Shown one piece after another: positions 23,695 to 41,800 of a DNA stretch of 64,000 bases. Position numbers and translations under genes: made by a program. The DNA lies in assembly GCA_033439295.1 (NCBI GenBank), contig JAVTLE010000010.1:1116001-1180000 (forward strand), in the 5' to 3' direction. Numbering within the stretch: the stretch's first letter is position 1; each line of letters starts with the position of its first letter. Below the pieces are notes generated by a model, which did not search any database, was not told the origin of the DNA, and saw only the letters and a list, made by a program, of their open reading frames with translations. The stretch is from Deuterostichococcus epilithicus. Its lineage: Eukaryota; Chlorophyta; Trebouxiophyceae; Prasiolales; Stichococcaceae.

Positions 23695-24531
23695 CTTCTC
23701 AAAATGAATAAACTCACAGAGTTGCAGTCGCCAGGGGGTTGCCCGCAGTTCCGTGGGTCCTGTTCACCGCTGCAAAGGTCTGTGGCTCGTGAAAGGTCGA
23801 TGATGGAGCTTCTGTCTGCGTCTGACGTGCTGCAGCTGCAGCTGCGGCAGCTGGTGGCAGCAACCTCGATCAAACGATGCGCCAGCGACACCAGCTGTGC
23901 GCATGCCTGCGTGCCGCACCTTGCACTGCATGAAGCGCCGCTGCTGCAAACCGCTGCTGCAGTAGAGAGCGACTCAAGATCAGAAGAACCCCGCGTGCTT
24001 CCACCAGCTTCAGAGTGCTTGCAGACGAGCAAATGACGTTGCTGGATCACGCGCATGCCAATCCATGCCATGTCAGCATGCGCGTCGGAGCTTATGCAAA
24101 AGGAGGAGGTGCAGCAGGGGCAGCCACCACCTGATTTGCGCAGCGTCAGGCGTTGACAAGTGGCGTACGGCTGGCTTGCAGACAGCACTCATCGGCATTC
24201 CTCGTCGCCAGCGTCACTGCCGGACTAATAACAGAGCCCTCATGATGCAGCTTCCGACACCGACCATGCGCCCTTCCAGAGCGTTTGCAGCTCCGTGCGT
24301 GCACCAGCTCAGTCACAGACCATGCCAAAGGCTGCGTCGCAGCCGTGACATGACCACCTGTGCACACAACATCAAAGCGCGGTGGCTCATAGACATACGG
24401 TGCGGCGCCGTCAGCTGCACGTCCTGATGAGTTTGCGCACAGCTTATCGCTTGGAAACGTGAACGGGATTTTTGTTGCTTGATGAGATCGAACCATGCGC
24501 CTATGGATGAGCACGCGATTCCGCTGCAGCT
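23695..24531. other. Unresolved 5' region of GNAT and promoter of the 24532 gene
   Basis: About 840 bases between divergent genes. Minus-strand open stretches (a Ser/Cys-rich one below 24071 and one with PYVYEPPRFDVV near 24390) may be GNAT leader exons, but I could not join them with confidence. No repeat or RNA gene is seen. Confidence 0.35.
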
Positions 24532-25546
24532 ATGGACAAGATCTCTTGCATGCACTGCAGGTACGGCGTCAAGCTGGAGGCGGTGGCGCTGCTGCAGGAG
24601 TGGGTGGGCGACATTGGCGCGCAGGCTGGTTTGACGCCCTTCAACGCCAGCATCAACAGCGGTGCCGTGGGGGTGCCCGAGTCACGCCTGGAGGTGGGCG
24701 GCTGATATTAATTCCAAGTCAGGTCTGCAGAGGTCTGCTGGAGCCAAGTCGCAAGGAAGACGGTCGTTCGAGCGTCAGCCGGTGCCTCCACGCAGCTGGA
24801 GGTGGCGTTTGACAGCATGGCCGAGCTGGAGGCTTTCTGGGGGGCTATACCACCAGAGCGCCACCGCGCCTGGAGCCAGCGCGCGCAGCACCTCATCGTG
24901 GACGGCTCCCCCACGTGAGTGCCTGGGGCCATGGTCCCCAATGTTTAATGGTGCACGCTATAAGTGTTTAGCTGGGTGGCGATGCACCATGCTGCCCAAG
25001 TTTGCATCTGTCGAGATCTTGTCTCAAAGCTGTACGCTGATGTGCGCAGGTGGCAGGTGTTCCGCACCTGTGCGCCGCTACCGCCGCGGAGCGGCGAAGC
25101 GTCCAGCGCGGCACAGGCACCACCTCCCTCGCAGGCAAATGCCAACGTGCCCAAGCCTGCCTGATTTGTCAACAGGCCAAGTGTGCATGCATGATTCCAG
25201 GACGCTTGCTACTGCTCAGAAGCCATCTGGTCCTGCTCACGCAAGCATTGCTGTTGCAGATCTGGCAGCGGGGACAGCCGCGGCCGCAGCTGCCATTTGC
25301 ACCGTCCGAAAGCCAGGCTCCAAAGGAGCTTCAATTCGTGGAAGGCGCCGAGGAGGCCGCAACGGCGCTAGACTGGAAAGGTGCACCCTGCTGCGCCGTG
25401 CTGCCTCCGACGTGCAGTGGTCAGCCTGAGTCGATCTATTCCGCCTGTTGTTCTTGCTTCCGATTTGCGCATGAGTTTCCGTTTCTACGTGCTTGGCAGG
25501 CGACCCAATGAAGATCAATCCAGGGGACAGGATGCCGTTCTTCTGA
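24532..25546 (+). CDS. Conserved-looking protein of unknown function, about 181 aa
   Basis: Five exons join in frame: 24532-24693, 24796-24914, 25050-25146, 25260-25380 and 25500-25546, ending TGA. The product starts MDKISCMHCRYGVKLEAVAL and has an acidic, Trp-rich middle (LEAFWGAIPPERHRAWSQRA, then IVDGSPTWQVFRTC), a Pro/Ala/Gln-rich linker, and a sharp C-terminus, LDWKGDPMKINPGDRMPFF. I see no signal peptide, membrane segment or known catalytic motif. I do not recognise the family. Consistent splice phases and the protein-like ends argue that it is real. Donor choice in exon 3 is uncertain: a GC donor at 25134 would also keep frame. Confidence 0.6.
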
Positions 25547-26230
25547 GGCACACGAGCAAGCGTGGGGGTCCTGACACGGAAGAAAAGGGTTGAAGGGCAG
25601 CACGTTCATGTTGAGAACTCAGCTTTTGCTTGACGCCAAATCGTTGTGTCATGCCGTCACGACATTTGTTACACTCCGTTTCAGTGTCTTGAGAACACAC
25701 CGCTCAGTCGGTTTGGTTCACAGCAGTTTGTGGCGTCAAAGTCTGTGGAAGGATTCGAGCGCCCCCTGCTCCGACCTCTGATTCAACAGGCGAGAGGCTC
25801 CCCACTGTTGCTCTCGATTGGAAACCAAGCCAATGCACACCACCCCCCACATGCACTACCCACACAATATCAAGCAATCAAGTCAATGGACGATCCAGTT
25901 CAGGTCTCCAGGATACCCTAGCTGCATGTTGGTACAGAGACACAAGCTGCTCTGCCTCCCCCGCCCGGTGCAATGCCAATGAATAGCAGCCCTGCCGCAT
26001 GCCTGACCGCATTGACAGTCATTGCGACCGCCCCAAATTGTGCAACTGCCGAGCTTCCGCGGTGAACACAGGCCCACAGCTTGCTGTCCGCCCCGTGACC
26101 AGCTCCTAGCCCCAGGGGCTGCGTCAGAGGCGGCCACGAGACCCGGGCACCGGTCACACCAGCAGCCGCGGGTTGAGCCGCCAACTGCGACGCCGCGGGC
26201 TGCTCCAGGATCCAGACAGCCAGCCGCAGG
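25547..26230. other. Convergent intergenic region, 24532 gene / J-ferredoxin gene
   Basis: About 680 bases expected to hold two 3' UTRs. It is less GC-rich than the flanking exons and contains short A/C-rich runs near 25830-25880. Nothing recognisable. Confidence 0.35.
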
Positions 26231-28884
26231 TCAGACGTCGTCCCAGCTGGAGTCCAGACTGGAGACGGAGACCAGGGAGCGCTCCAGGGGGATGGTGCCG
26301 CGGCCGTCCGACAGCTGCCCAGGGTCCGCGGCAACCGGCCGAGCGCGCTTGCGGCTGCCGACTCTTGCATCCCCAACATCGCTGTGGACGTAGCTGCGGG
26401 GAGCGCACAGCCGCAGCACCTCTGGTCATGAGGTTTAACAAGAGCGTCCAGACTTGACGAGAGATGCACATCGTGTGATGAGCAGCCGCCTGCCAAAGAG
26501 AGGCATCAACAGCATCACCTGCTACTAGCACTTGCAGGATGCAGGGCCTCGATGCACGCCTAGATGCCAGCCCCAAATGCGCCTCTCCAGACTCTGACTG
26601 TGCACAGGCTTCAGCCTGCTGTTGCAACGCGCGCGCCGCTCTGCACTGCCGCACTGGGTGACGCACCTGTTGGCCATGGCAGTCAGGTTGCCGAGGCCGA
26701 AGGCGGCGCCCATGCGCGACCACCAGGGCCCCGACTTTTGCTCCTCCAGGTCCGCCGCCGCCCGCCGCCGAGCGTTCATCTGCGCCTTGGAGTACTTTTG
26801 GTCCGCCTCCCGCGCCTTGATTCTGCGGGCGAGGCAGAAACAGCCAGCAATCAGCAGCAGCGCATCGGCAGAGCCAGGACCTCTGGTCCTGGATGTTTGC
26901 AGAGTCGGTGGCTGGATGTTGGACCAACACCATTGCAGAGTGGAAGGCCAATGCGAATATGTGTTCAGGCGCTGCGTGCCCGTGAATTGTCGAGTGTCAA
27001 TTATCAGGGTGCTCTGGGCGACGCACTTGGCCTCCCGCTTCTTCATGTAGGTGTGTGTCGTTGTGAATACATCATCGATGCCACCGCCCTGCACAGCAAT
27101 CGATGCAGGCGTGGCTGCCTGTCCAGCACCGCCCCAAATGAAGTGCAAACCTACTTTCGACGACAAGGGGGTTGCTGGCATCATAGGCCAGTCAATGCGT
27201 CTCCAACTACGACCCGAAGGCCATGCAGACGCGACTTCATCATGCACCGAGAATGAGTTTGCACCAAGAATGAATTTGCACCATGAATGAGGCCGCCAGC
27301 AAACCTGACCCAGAGCGCTCACCTGGCCGCACATCATGGCGCCCACATTGACGCGGGACGTCATGTGGACCTGCATGACCCACTCCAGGGCCGCCAGCTC
27401 CTCCTTCTGCACCCAGTGTATGCAGGACACCGGGCACGAGTCGATCGCCGCCTGCGCGCCACGATGTGACTTCAAGATTGTTTCATCGAGCCAGATGAAC
27501 TGTGATGCTCTGTCCAGCCGCAATGCACCTGGAATAAGCGTTGGCGGTCTGCTCAACGTGGTCGCGGTAGGGTATCAGGCGCAGGTGCGCGCCACAGCAG
27601 CTGAAAGAAGACAGGCGGGGCCGCTGTACCATCAAGCCATGCTCCAGGAGACCTGCGGGGTTTTGACACTGACCTGAGTGTCGTCCTCGTTCTCCGCCCA
27701 CTGCGCAAAGGCGCGCGACCGGCCGTGGTCAGGCTCGATGCGGAATGTGCCGGGCGCGATCCACACGCACTGCTTGCAGCCGATGCAGGACAGCTCGTCC
27801 TGCGGGTCAATGAGCGCACGGGGGTCAGACAGTGCGTGAATTGGGAGACTGGATCTTCCGAGCTGCTGGGATGCAGTAGAAGTGCACTGACGCAGAGCAG
27901 CGCCTGCCGCCTCAGCGTGCGGGGCGTGGTCGGATGCCCACCACAAAGACACCGCGATTCTCGTACTCATCTTCCGCCTTGCTCCGCGGTGTGCCGACAA
28001 GCCATTTGCTGATGGGCTGCCCTGCACGCAGTAATTTGAGGGATCTCAAAACCAGGCCGGAGATCGCCAGAGCGGCCTGCCACAGGACGGGATTGCTGAA
28101 GTGAGATGACACCATTGCAAGTGCGACAAGCGGGTACCTGTGAATGTGTCGTCCTCGTCTGCCAGGGCCTGTTCGAGCTGCAGATTGTACTCCGCCCTGG
28201 TGTCAGGGTGGCTGAGGACCGCATACGCCTGCGATGGCGCGGAAAAGTCTCAGTCAGCCGCAGCCGTAAAGCACAATTGTGCATGCAGAGGCACCGTGGA
28301 CAGCCCTCGTGGCATGCTGCAGATTGCCGCTGCACGGGCGACGTCTTGCACGCACCTCATTTAGAAGGATACAGATGTTGTGGCCCTGCTGCCCCAGAAA
28401 GTCGGGATGGCACGACTTTGCTAGTGATCGGTATGCCGACTTGAGGACCTCTGGAGATGCGTCATCGTCCACCTGCCGTCGCACGACATGCCAAGTTGTA
28501 TCTAGAGATGGCCACAATTGCCTTGTTGATGGATGCAGGGTTTGCAGCGCAGTAGCCGGCCAGCGGCGTCTGGCGCACCCCCAACACTTCGTAGTAGTCC
28601 GGCAGGCCCGAGGCTGTGATGAACGACGTCCGAGGCGCATGTCCCGTCGCCGTCTCAGCCTCGGCTGTGGATGTCGCCCCCCGCCACCCCGCCGCGCCTC
28701 GCCCTGTCCGGCCTGCCCCAGCAAGGCACAGTGTCGAAAAGCACGACTCCTGCCGCACTCGTGCGAAGCGAGTCTTCGAAGCACGTGCAGGACCCGCACA
28801 GCCTGGCAACAAGCGATGGCTGGGAAAGCCATGTTTGCACGGTGTGGACATCTCTGCCCTTCTAATATGGCAAACTGAGGACAT
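26231..28884 (-). CDS. J-domain plus 4Fe-4S ferredoxin protein, plastid (DJC76/77/82-like)
   Basis: Spliced gene read from 28884 (second in-frame ATG at 28851). The leader is Arg/Ser/Ala-rich and transit-like. The J domain begins GLPDYYEVLGV, then an intron, then DDDASPEVLKSAYRSLAKSC with the diagnostic HPD, and AYAVLSHPDTRAEYNLQLEQ. A ferredoxin module follows: ELSCIGCKQCVWIAPGTF supplies three Cys of a CxxCxxC set, and AIDSCPVSCIHWV supplies the remaining CxxxC; these two parts are joined by a phase-0 splice that removes about 210 bases. A basic helical segment (KAREADQKYSKAQMNARRRA) and an acidic Ser-rich end (SSLDSSWDDV) close the protein. Plants have three plastid proteins of this J-ferredoxin type; they recruit HSP70 and bind an iron-sulfur cluster, with unclear clients. 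Confidence 0.88.
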
Positions 28885-29503
28885 CCCTTTGCACGGGCTG
28901 AATCAAACTCATTGCAGTAGTACGTAGAGCACGAATGCAGCTGGCTCCACTATGCAGAGGTGCCCGACACATGTCTGCAGGATGACCCAAAAGGCGTTCG
29001 AACCTGGTCTGCTGCTGCATTGCTGCGAGGCGGGTGCAGGGGCGCCCGAGGCAAGCGGCCGATCTCCAAACGATCGCCTGGCGCTAGGAGCGGCGGCACA
29101 GCAGCCAGCCGGACGTTCACGAGATGATGATAGGGGGAGGGAGTGCAACGTGCTGAGAAGCACAGATTGCACCATGTTTCAGAGGTGCACGCGGCGCAGG
29201 CGCCTCCGTTCAGCCGTGCGCCGCGCACAAGACTGACACTTGCACTTTGCTCGCTTGTGCAGAAGCTGTCACACCGGCAATCTTCACCATGAGCGAGCGC
29301 ACGAGCGTCGTGCGCCCAAAAAAGGAGAGGGAAAAAACGAGGGAAGAAAAACCCAAGATATTATTGGCACGTGCGCACATCTGTATTGCAGGCCTGGCAC
29401 TGGCGCCGCTTAGAGCCGGTTCTGCATCACCCGCTGAATCCCCAAACAGAAGGTGAGGCTAGGGCAAGCGACCTCCCGCCACTCAGCAATTGATCGAGGC
29501 GCC
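28885..29503. promoter_or_regulatory. Divergent promoter region, J-ferredoxin / GalT-like genes
   Basis: About 620 bases between outward-facing starts. Its only striking element is a purine-only-like tract at 29317-29351 (A/G with one C), about 150 bases upstream of the GalT-like ATG. Confidence 0.4.
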
Positions 29504-31860
29504 ATGCTCACAGGCCACTTAATCAAGCCGCTGGTGTCGCTGCGGTCGCTGTCGCTTGGGCAAAGCAGCGTGATGCCTGCCAGGTGCCGCATGGACACAG
29601 CAGCAGCGTTCAAGCCTGCGGCAAGCAGTTCATTCGACAGCGTGTTTGATCTGGCGGCATCATGGCCGCGCTTCCGCAAGGGCACCAATGCGGCGGTCGC
29701 GGACCGGGTTCTGCAAATCACAGCAAACCACGCACGATGCCGTGTGCCAAAAGACCTCGCGGCCAAGTACGGTAAGTGTGACCGTACGCTGATGTACAGT
29801 GAGCTGCTCTTCATCTGGTGCCGGCTGCGGAGCATCCCGCTGTGGAATGCACACCGCGTCGCACAGTGCGACGCATGAGCACACCGCAGATTGTTTAAGA
29901 ACCGCATTCTCTGCTTCAAGCAGGTATGCATCCGGACAACGAGCAGCTCGTCGTGAGCTTCACGAACCGCATCACTTGTGAGCAGGCGCGCCTGGCAACA
30001 CGTACTGCACCTACGGGTCAATGCGGTGCAATGCGAAGCTCCTCCATAAACGTGGCACCAGAACTCTTCCCCAGTGGTCGCTAATTGCTTTCATGTGCAG
30101 GCGTGGTTCAATGCGGTGCGTGCCAGCAAGCCACAGACGTTCACGTCCGCCGGCACAACTGCAGTACTGGATGAGGTGGCAGCGGCAGACACAACAGGCG
30201 GGCCAGCAGGCGACTGCGACTTTTGCAAGTGGGTCAGCAACACCGCCGAGGACACGTTCGGCAGGTGCGGGCCGTCAACATGTGCCGCACCCATGTTCGC
30301 TTACCGAGCTTGCAGTCCATACTCTCCAAACAAGAGAGCACCGATCATCCTTCACTATGCATCTGTGTCATGCAGGATCAACACCGGCAGTGTGGTGACA
30401 GCGTCAAATCTTTTCAAATATTGCGCGCCTGGCCACGGCCTGCTGCTATTCAAGCACCACGACCCGCTCACATTCACAGAGTCAGACATTCGTCAGCTGC
30501 TGGCCGCCGCCGGCGGCTGGTTCGATGCTGCCGCGTCAGCCGCCGTAGTAGAGGACGGCGGCGGCCGCAGCGTCCATGCAAACTGCAGCCCTGCAGTCGG
30601 AGGAAATACAACAGCAGCCAGCCAGGGCAGCAGCGCAGCAGTGGCAAATGTAGATGACAGCGGCGTGAGTGAGGCAGCACTTCCGCGGCGGCGGCTGTGG
30701 CCCATGCTGCTCTGGAACACGCTGCCGCGGGCGGGCGCCTCTCAATTCCATGGGCACGCTCAGGTCGCGCTCAGCGAGGTGCGCAGCTTGTGCGAGGCGC
30801 ATCAGGAAGCTCAGGCGTCGGCGGCCTGTGGCCTCCTGATCCTGACTGACACAGCAGCAGAGGGACGGCCTCCACCGGTCGCCACTGCTGCGCTCGCGCG
30901 CTGAAGCTACACCCGCGCAATGCTGGCCGCCTTTACTTCGCCCTGCGCCGCTGCCCTTGCAGGTGCCGTTTCCCGCAGACATGCTGATGATGCAGCAGGC
31001 GGAGCGCTACGAGCAGCAGCACAGCGCCTGCTGCTATGACGACACGCGGCGGGCGCACGCGGCCGTCGGCCTGGCACACCGGCTCGGCCCGCCCGAGGAC
31101 AGGTGCCGGGCACGGCACCGCCCTGCAGACTTTCTTTGCTGTTTTAGTACCGAGCATCAGGCATCCCTCCAATGCATCACCTGGCCGGAGCAAACGCCTA
31201 CCAAACGTTCCTGGGCCCTCCCTGGAAAATTCCTGCAGAGGCAACGCCTCGCAATGGCCGAGCCGATAAATCGGTGCAAGCATCACCGCTCGCAGTCTCC
31301 AGCCGAGGCTCAGCAACGCACATGCTTACCCTGGACCCTAAAACCGCAGGGCATGGGTGTATGCGTCCCTGACACCGCGCAAGGATGCCGAGGTGGTGGT
31401 GCACGGGCGGTGCCTGTCGTCGCCCGCCTTTGCTGCGGCGGTCCACGCAGCGCTGCGGGCGCTGATCGACGACCTGGGCTGCCCCACCTGGAACGCCGCC
31501 GTGCAGCCGATGTGGGACGCGCGTGCTCGCGCCTCAGCGGCACAGCAGCCGTTCGCCGACTGCAGAGTCGTTGCCAGGTGGGCAGGCTCTGACTTCGCCT
31601 GGAGGTTGCATCTGCGCAGGAGTCGACACTGACCACTGCACGTGGAGCACCCAGAAGGCAAGGTCCTTTCGAGACGATGCCGGTCTGTTCAAGAGCCCAA
31701 CATGAGCTTTGCACACAACAGGTTGGTGAGCAGGGGCAAGCTCAGCAGTTGCGCATCAGACTTCGGGGGGCTGGAGGTGTTCGCTGGAGCCTCGATCGGC
31801 CACACCAATCCGTACGTTGTGCATGCTGCTGTTGGACGGCGCCTCACCGAAACGATGTGA
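29504..31860 (+). CDS. GalT/Ap4A-phosphorylase-like HIT-superfamily protein
   Basis: Spliced gene. The first exon (from ATG 29504; ATG 29591 also possible) ends YG at a GTAAGT donor. Later exons give FNAVRASKPQTFTSAG, a zinc-type CDFCKW, ASNLFKYCAPGHGLLLFKHH, then WNTLPRAGASQFHGHAQ. The HGHAQ fits the HxHxQ catalytic site of galactose-1-phosphate uridylyltransferase and its relatives. Between these lies a 60-residue Ala/Ser/Gly-rich insert (about 30520-30680). C-terminal exons give WVYASLTPRKDAEVVVHGR, PTWNAAVQPMWDA and DFGGLEVFAGASIGHTNPY. The chemistry should be nucleotidyl transfer or phosphorolysis through a His-nucleotide intermediate; the substrate is unknown. One junction (29960-30105) is not resolved. 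Confidence 0.7.
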
Positions 31861-32385
31861 TACCCAGGCAGCCCAGCGGGCCGTAGGCCTGCCGCGGAGC
31901 CATTTGCATGACACCTACCTAGTAAGAGCGCCTTCTCGAGCGGTCTTCAGCTGTGAAATTGCCTTGAGCATCTCTGGAACAATCCGCTTGTGGAATATTG
32001 AGCGTTTGACAGAGCATTGGCATGTGGCTGCACGGTTGACGCAAACTGTAAAATGTGGATTTCAAATACAATGTCTACACATGTTATTCAGCTCTGCATG
32101 CCTTGTCGTGCGGCGCAACTGTCGTGGTCCAATCTCAATGGGTGATGTATCCTGCCCCTCTACTTTGGCGGACGCAGCGGTGCGGTCCTGAGCTTTCGCC
32201 GCCCAGCTGCTGCTGCTGGCGCGCGCCGGTCTACGGCCAGGGAGTAATGCCCCGTCTTCCAATCCGTCCGGCTCCGCCACCGGCCGTCGGCGGCGGCGCG
32301 GCCACGGCGGCTCACTCCAACCACGCGCCCGCGACGCCTCACGACACTGCGCAGCCTCACGATACTGAGCAGCCGCTGGCGAGCC
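31861..32385. other. Convergent intergenic region, GalT-like / SEC23
   Basis: About 525 bases holding both 3' UTRs. The part from 31920 to 32100 is AT-richer than its surroundings. No other feature seen. Confidence 0.35.
32047..32051 (+). terminator. Possible TGTAA polyadenylation signal for the GalT-like gene
   Basis: TGTAA 187 bases after the stop at 31860, inside an AT-richer stretch. Position is plausible but not decisive. Confidence 0.3.
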
Positions 32386-38202
<5,817 letters not shown>

Positions 38203-38839
38203 CTAATTCTAATAACAGGAGCTGATTCCTGATGCGTTACCCAGCCAGTGTGGCCAGGCCTAAAGCCCAACGCAGTGCTGGTGCGATCGTGATCTGATGC
38301 CAACACGTCTCCTGCTGTCTGCCTGCATCAGTCCAGCATCGAAGGGGGCGGCGAGGGGCACCGGGACGCAAAGGAGACGTACGTCGCCGGCCAAACGCCG
38401 ATCGGGTGCTGAAACTAGCGCTCAAAACAAGCAACAAAGAAGCGGCACTTCCCGTGAGCGGGCTTGATAAGGGCTGCCGCTGCGCTGGTCGCACTCCAAG
38501 AGCTTACAGCGGCCAAATGTGCTTCAATTGTTGCAGGCTTTGGCACTGCATTCACGTCTCCAAAAGGCACCGAGTCGACACGTGCCTGGAGACTGCGAAA
38601 ACAGCAGGGGAGATGAGGCGACGAAACGAGACCAGGGGGCTTTGCGCGCACTCCATGCGCGACGGGGGTCCAGCTTTCGGAAAACACGAGCGCTGAACAT
38701 CTGCGTTCACTTTCGTCAGCGCGAAGCCGGCGTGGGCGCCCAACCGCTCGGAGCAGCAGGTTGCGGAGCTGCCTGGCTGCGGAACCCCTTTATGCCCCAG
38801 TTTATGCAGTGCAGCTCCTTATTCTCAAGCAGAGCCAGG
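38203..38839. promoter_or_regulatory. Divergent promoter region SEC23 / SIN3
   Basis: About 640 bases between the two start codons, expected to hold both promoters and 5' UTRs. No repeats or RNA genes recognised. Confidence 0.4.
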
Positions 38840-41800
38840 ATGGACCGCAAGCGTGGCCGCGATGCGGATGCATCCATGTATGGCGGTGGCGGCCCCGCCA
38901 AGAGGCCGTACCAGGGGTGAGAGTCTGCCTGACTTGCGCGCTGCTCGCACCCTCCTCCAAAGTCCCTTCCCACACTTGCGTGGCTTTGGATAGGCAGCAG
39001 CCTGCTGCGGCGCAACCTGTGGGGTGACCGCTCGATTTCGAGCCCTCGCGCGAATGAACCGCGTAGCGAAACGGTTCCAGCGCCTCGGCGGCCACAAACG
39101 CCGAGGGACCCCCCACTGGTTTTCCCAGCCACCCTGCACCGTTTGTCACACGTTTGATGCATGACCCTGCCCCCGCCCCCGGCTGGCGCGCATGTGGTCG
39201 CGGGCAGTTTGCACTGTCCCACGGCGGACGCAAGAGCGGTGCTCACGTCGTCCTGCTTGATCGGGCAGGCTGACGACCAACGATGCACTCAGCTACCTGC
39301 GGGAGGTGAAGACCCGCTTTGCGAACGACAAGCACATCTACGACGAGTTCTTAGAGATCATGAAGGAGTTCAAGGCCTCCAGGTGGGTGCAGGCGCGTCG
39401 TGGGCGCAGAACAATACTCTCGTGCCCGCCCTGCGTCACAAATCCCCCGTTGTTCGAATGGTGTACCACCAAGCCTCCGACACCTGCCGCTTAGGAGTTT
39501 CTTGGCAGGGCCTGCTGCGGATTCCATTTTACTATCAGATCGATCACCAAGCAAGCGACCGGATCAGTGTGCCGAGCCCAGTGATGATAAAAACATGTTG
39601 CTGCACAGGGTCGACACGGCTGGCGTCATCGTGCGCGTGAAGGAGCTCTTTGCCGGGCACCGCGAGCTGATCCTGGGCTTCAACACCTTCCTGCCCAAGG
39701 TGAGCTACGCTTCGTTGCTGTCCGTCGATCGTGCGTCCTTGCATTGACCGACTTCCCTCCCGCCGCATGCCTGACCAACATGGTCGTTCACACGCATTTG
39801 GCACACAACGCTCAGGTAAACACCGTCATCAAGTGCTACCGCGCACGCAGGGTTACGAGATCGAGATGCCGCTGGAGGATGAGCAGAAGGCGAGTATCCT
39901 CCGCATGTTGCTGCCTGCCAATGTGTACCGATGCCTTCGCGCAATGCGCATGCTGCATACATTGTATGGAAGCCGCTGCAATTGTTGTCCCTCGTGAAGC
40001 GACATCATGGTCGTCGCAGCCCAAGCAGCCCGTGGAGTTCGACCAGGCCATCAACTATGTAAACAAAATTAAGGTGCGAGACGGTTGCCGCAATGTGTGC
40101 AGAAGTGCCCGCAGCTGCGTGTTGTTGTACGGCTGTAGATCATACTTGCCAGGGAAGAATTCCACACCGATTGGACATGACTGCCCGCAGACGCGCTTCT
40201 CCAATGACGAGCGCGTGTACAAGGCGTTCCTGGAGATCCTGAACATGTACCGCAAGGGCCAGAAGACCATCACCAATGTATACGAGGAGGTGCGTTTCAG
40301 ATCGGACTTGAATGCAGCCTTTATGGGGTCCTCCTTCCGGGTCGGCTGATGGTTGTGAAGCAATCCCTTGACATGCCGCCGCTATCCGCTTTCGCAGGTG
40401 GCAATGCTGTTCAAGAGCCACAGTGACCTGCTGGAGGAGTTTACCTACTTCCTGCCGGACTCGACGCCGCCGTCGCAGCAGGTGAATGAACATGTCCTAC
40501 ACCTGCACTGGCAGCCTGCACTCATGTTGCTGAAACACTCCTCCCTCATCAGTTCTGTGCCATCCAGCTGCACATGGTTTCTGCCTGCAGCCCAAGAGGC
40601 CGATGGGCCGGGGCAAGCCGTTCGGGCGGAGTGTGACGAGCGCTGCTGCGAGCAACTTCCAGCCCAAGCGCAAGAGCCGTCGTGGCGAGGACGCCGACTA
40701 TGCAGGTCCGTGGGACTTAGGGCCTGAGGCTCTGCAGCCTGCCCTCATGTATGGATCCGTCAATACAGTGCGTGCACTGGAGGTTGCTGCGCGGTCCATC
40801 ATGGATGCACCTTACTACGCTCAATCCGGCAGGCAGTGACAGAGGCAGGTGTCTCGCCTAGACATTGAGCATTTGAAGTCGAAGGACTCATCCCGTGCAA
40901 GCGCAGCAATTTGCTTCGATGTTGCACAGATGAAGAGGGCGGCTTCGCGCGCACCAACCTGGCCAAGGAGCTGCACTTCTTCGAGAAGGTGAAGGCCAAG
41001 CTGCGCAGCCGGGAGGCGTACCAGGATTTCCTCAAGTGCCTCAACCTGTATGCCCAGGAGGTCATCACCAAGGGCGAGCTCACGCACCTTGTGCACGACC
41101 TCATCGGCCGCTTCTCCGACCTGGCGGTGCGTTATGCACCCGGTGGTTGCACGGCCCAGCTCTGTCTGCTGTGTCCCAGATGTCGAATCCACTGGACCAC
41201 TGTCGGCTTTGACCAGTACTTCAGGTTGAGGTTGCCACGCCCAGCTGCACCTGTGTCTGCTGCTCCACACTGTCCACGTGTCCTGCTCGTGCATTTGACT
41301 AAGTGAGGTCGGTGTTGTCCACCCTGCAGATGGGCTTCAACGAGTTCCTGACGCGGTGTGAGATCCTGGACTTCGACCTGGACGGCAAGATGACGTCGGC
41401 GGGCAAGATGACCATCCGCGACATCACCCGCATGAAGGTACACTGGATGCTGAGCCCTCCTATCGCAGATTGTCGAGCTTCAGAGCGTGCTTTTGCGGTC
41501 TCACGAACCACGGTATTCCAGCTGGTGCTATCGGCTGTACTGGCACAGGCGTGGTGCAGCATCACAGGGCATGCAGGCGACCATGGAACAGGTCGCATGT
41601 GCTTGAGCGGCCAGCCGGCCAGGTCTGTGCCACACTCATGCGCCACCTTCCCCTGTGCTGCGCAGCAACTGTCGCAGCAGGAGAAGCTGGCGACGCGACC
41701 GGTGTCCGAGCTGGACGTGACCAACTGGAAGCGGTGCACCACCAGCTACGTGCAGCTGCCGCACAACTACCCGGCTATGGCCTGCTCCGGGCGCCGCGTC

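Noticed and set aside
24487-24500. GATCGAACC-type words as possible tRNA T-arms
   Set aside because: No matching acceptor, D or anticodon stems could be placed around them here or at 28985 and 34970.
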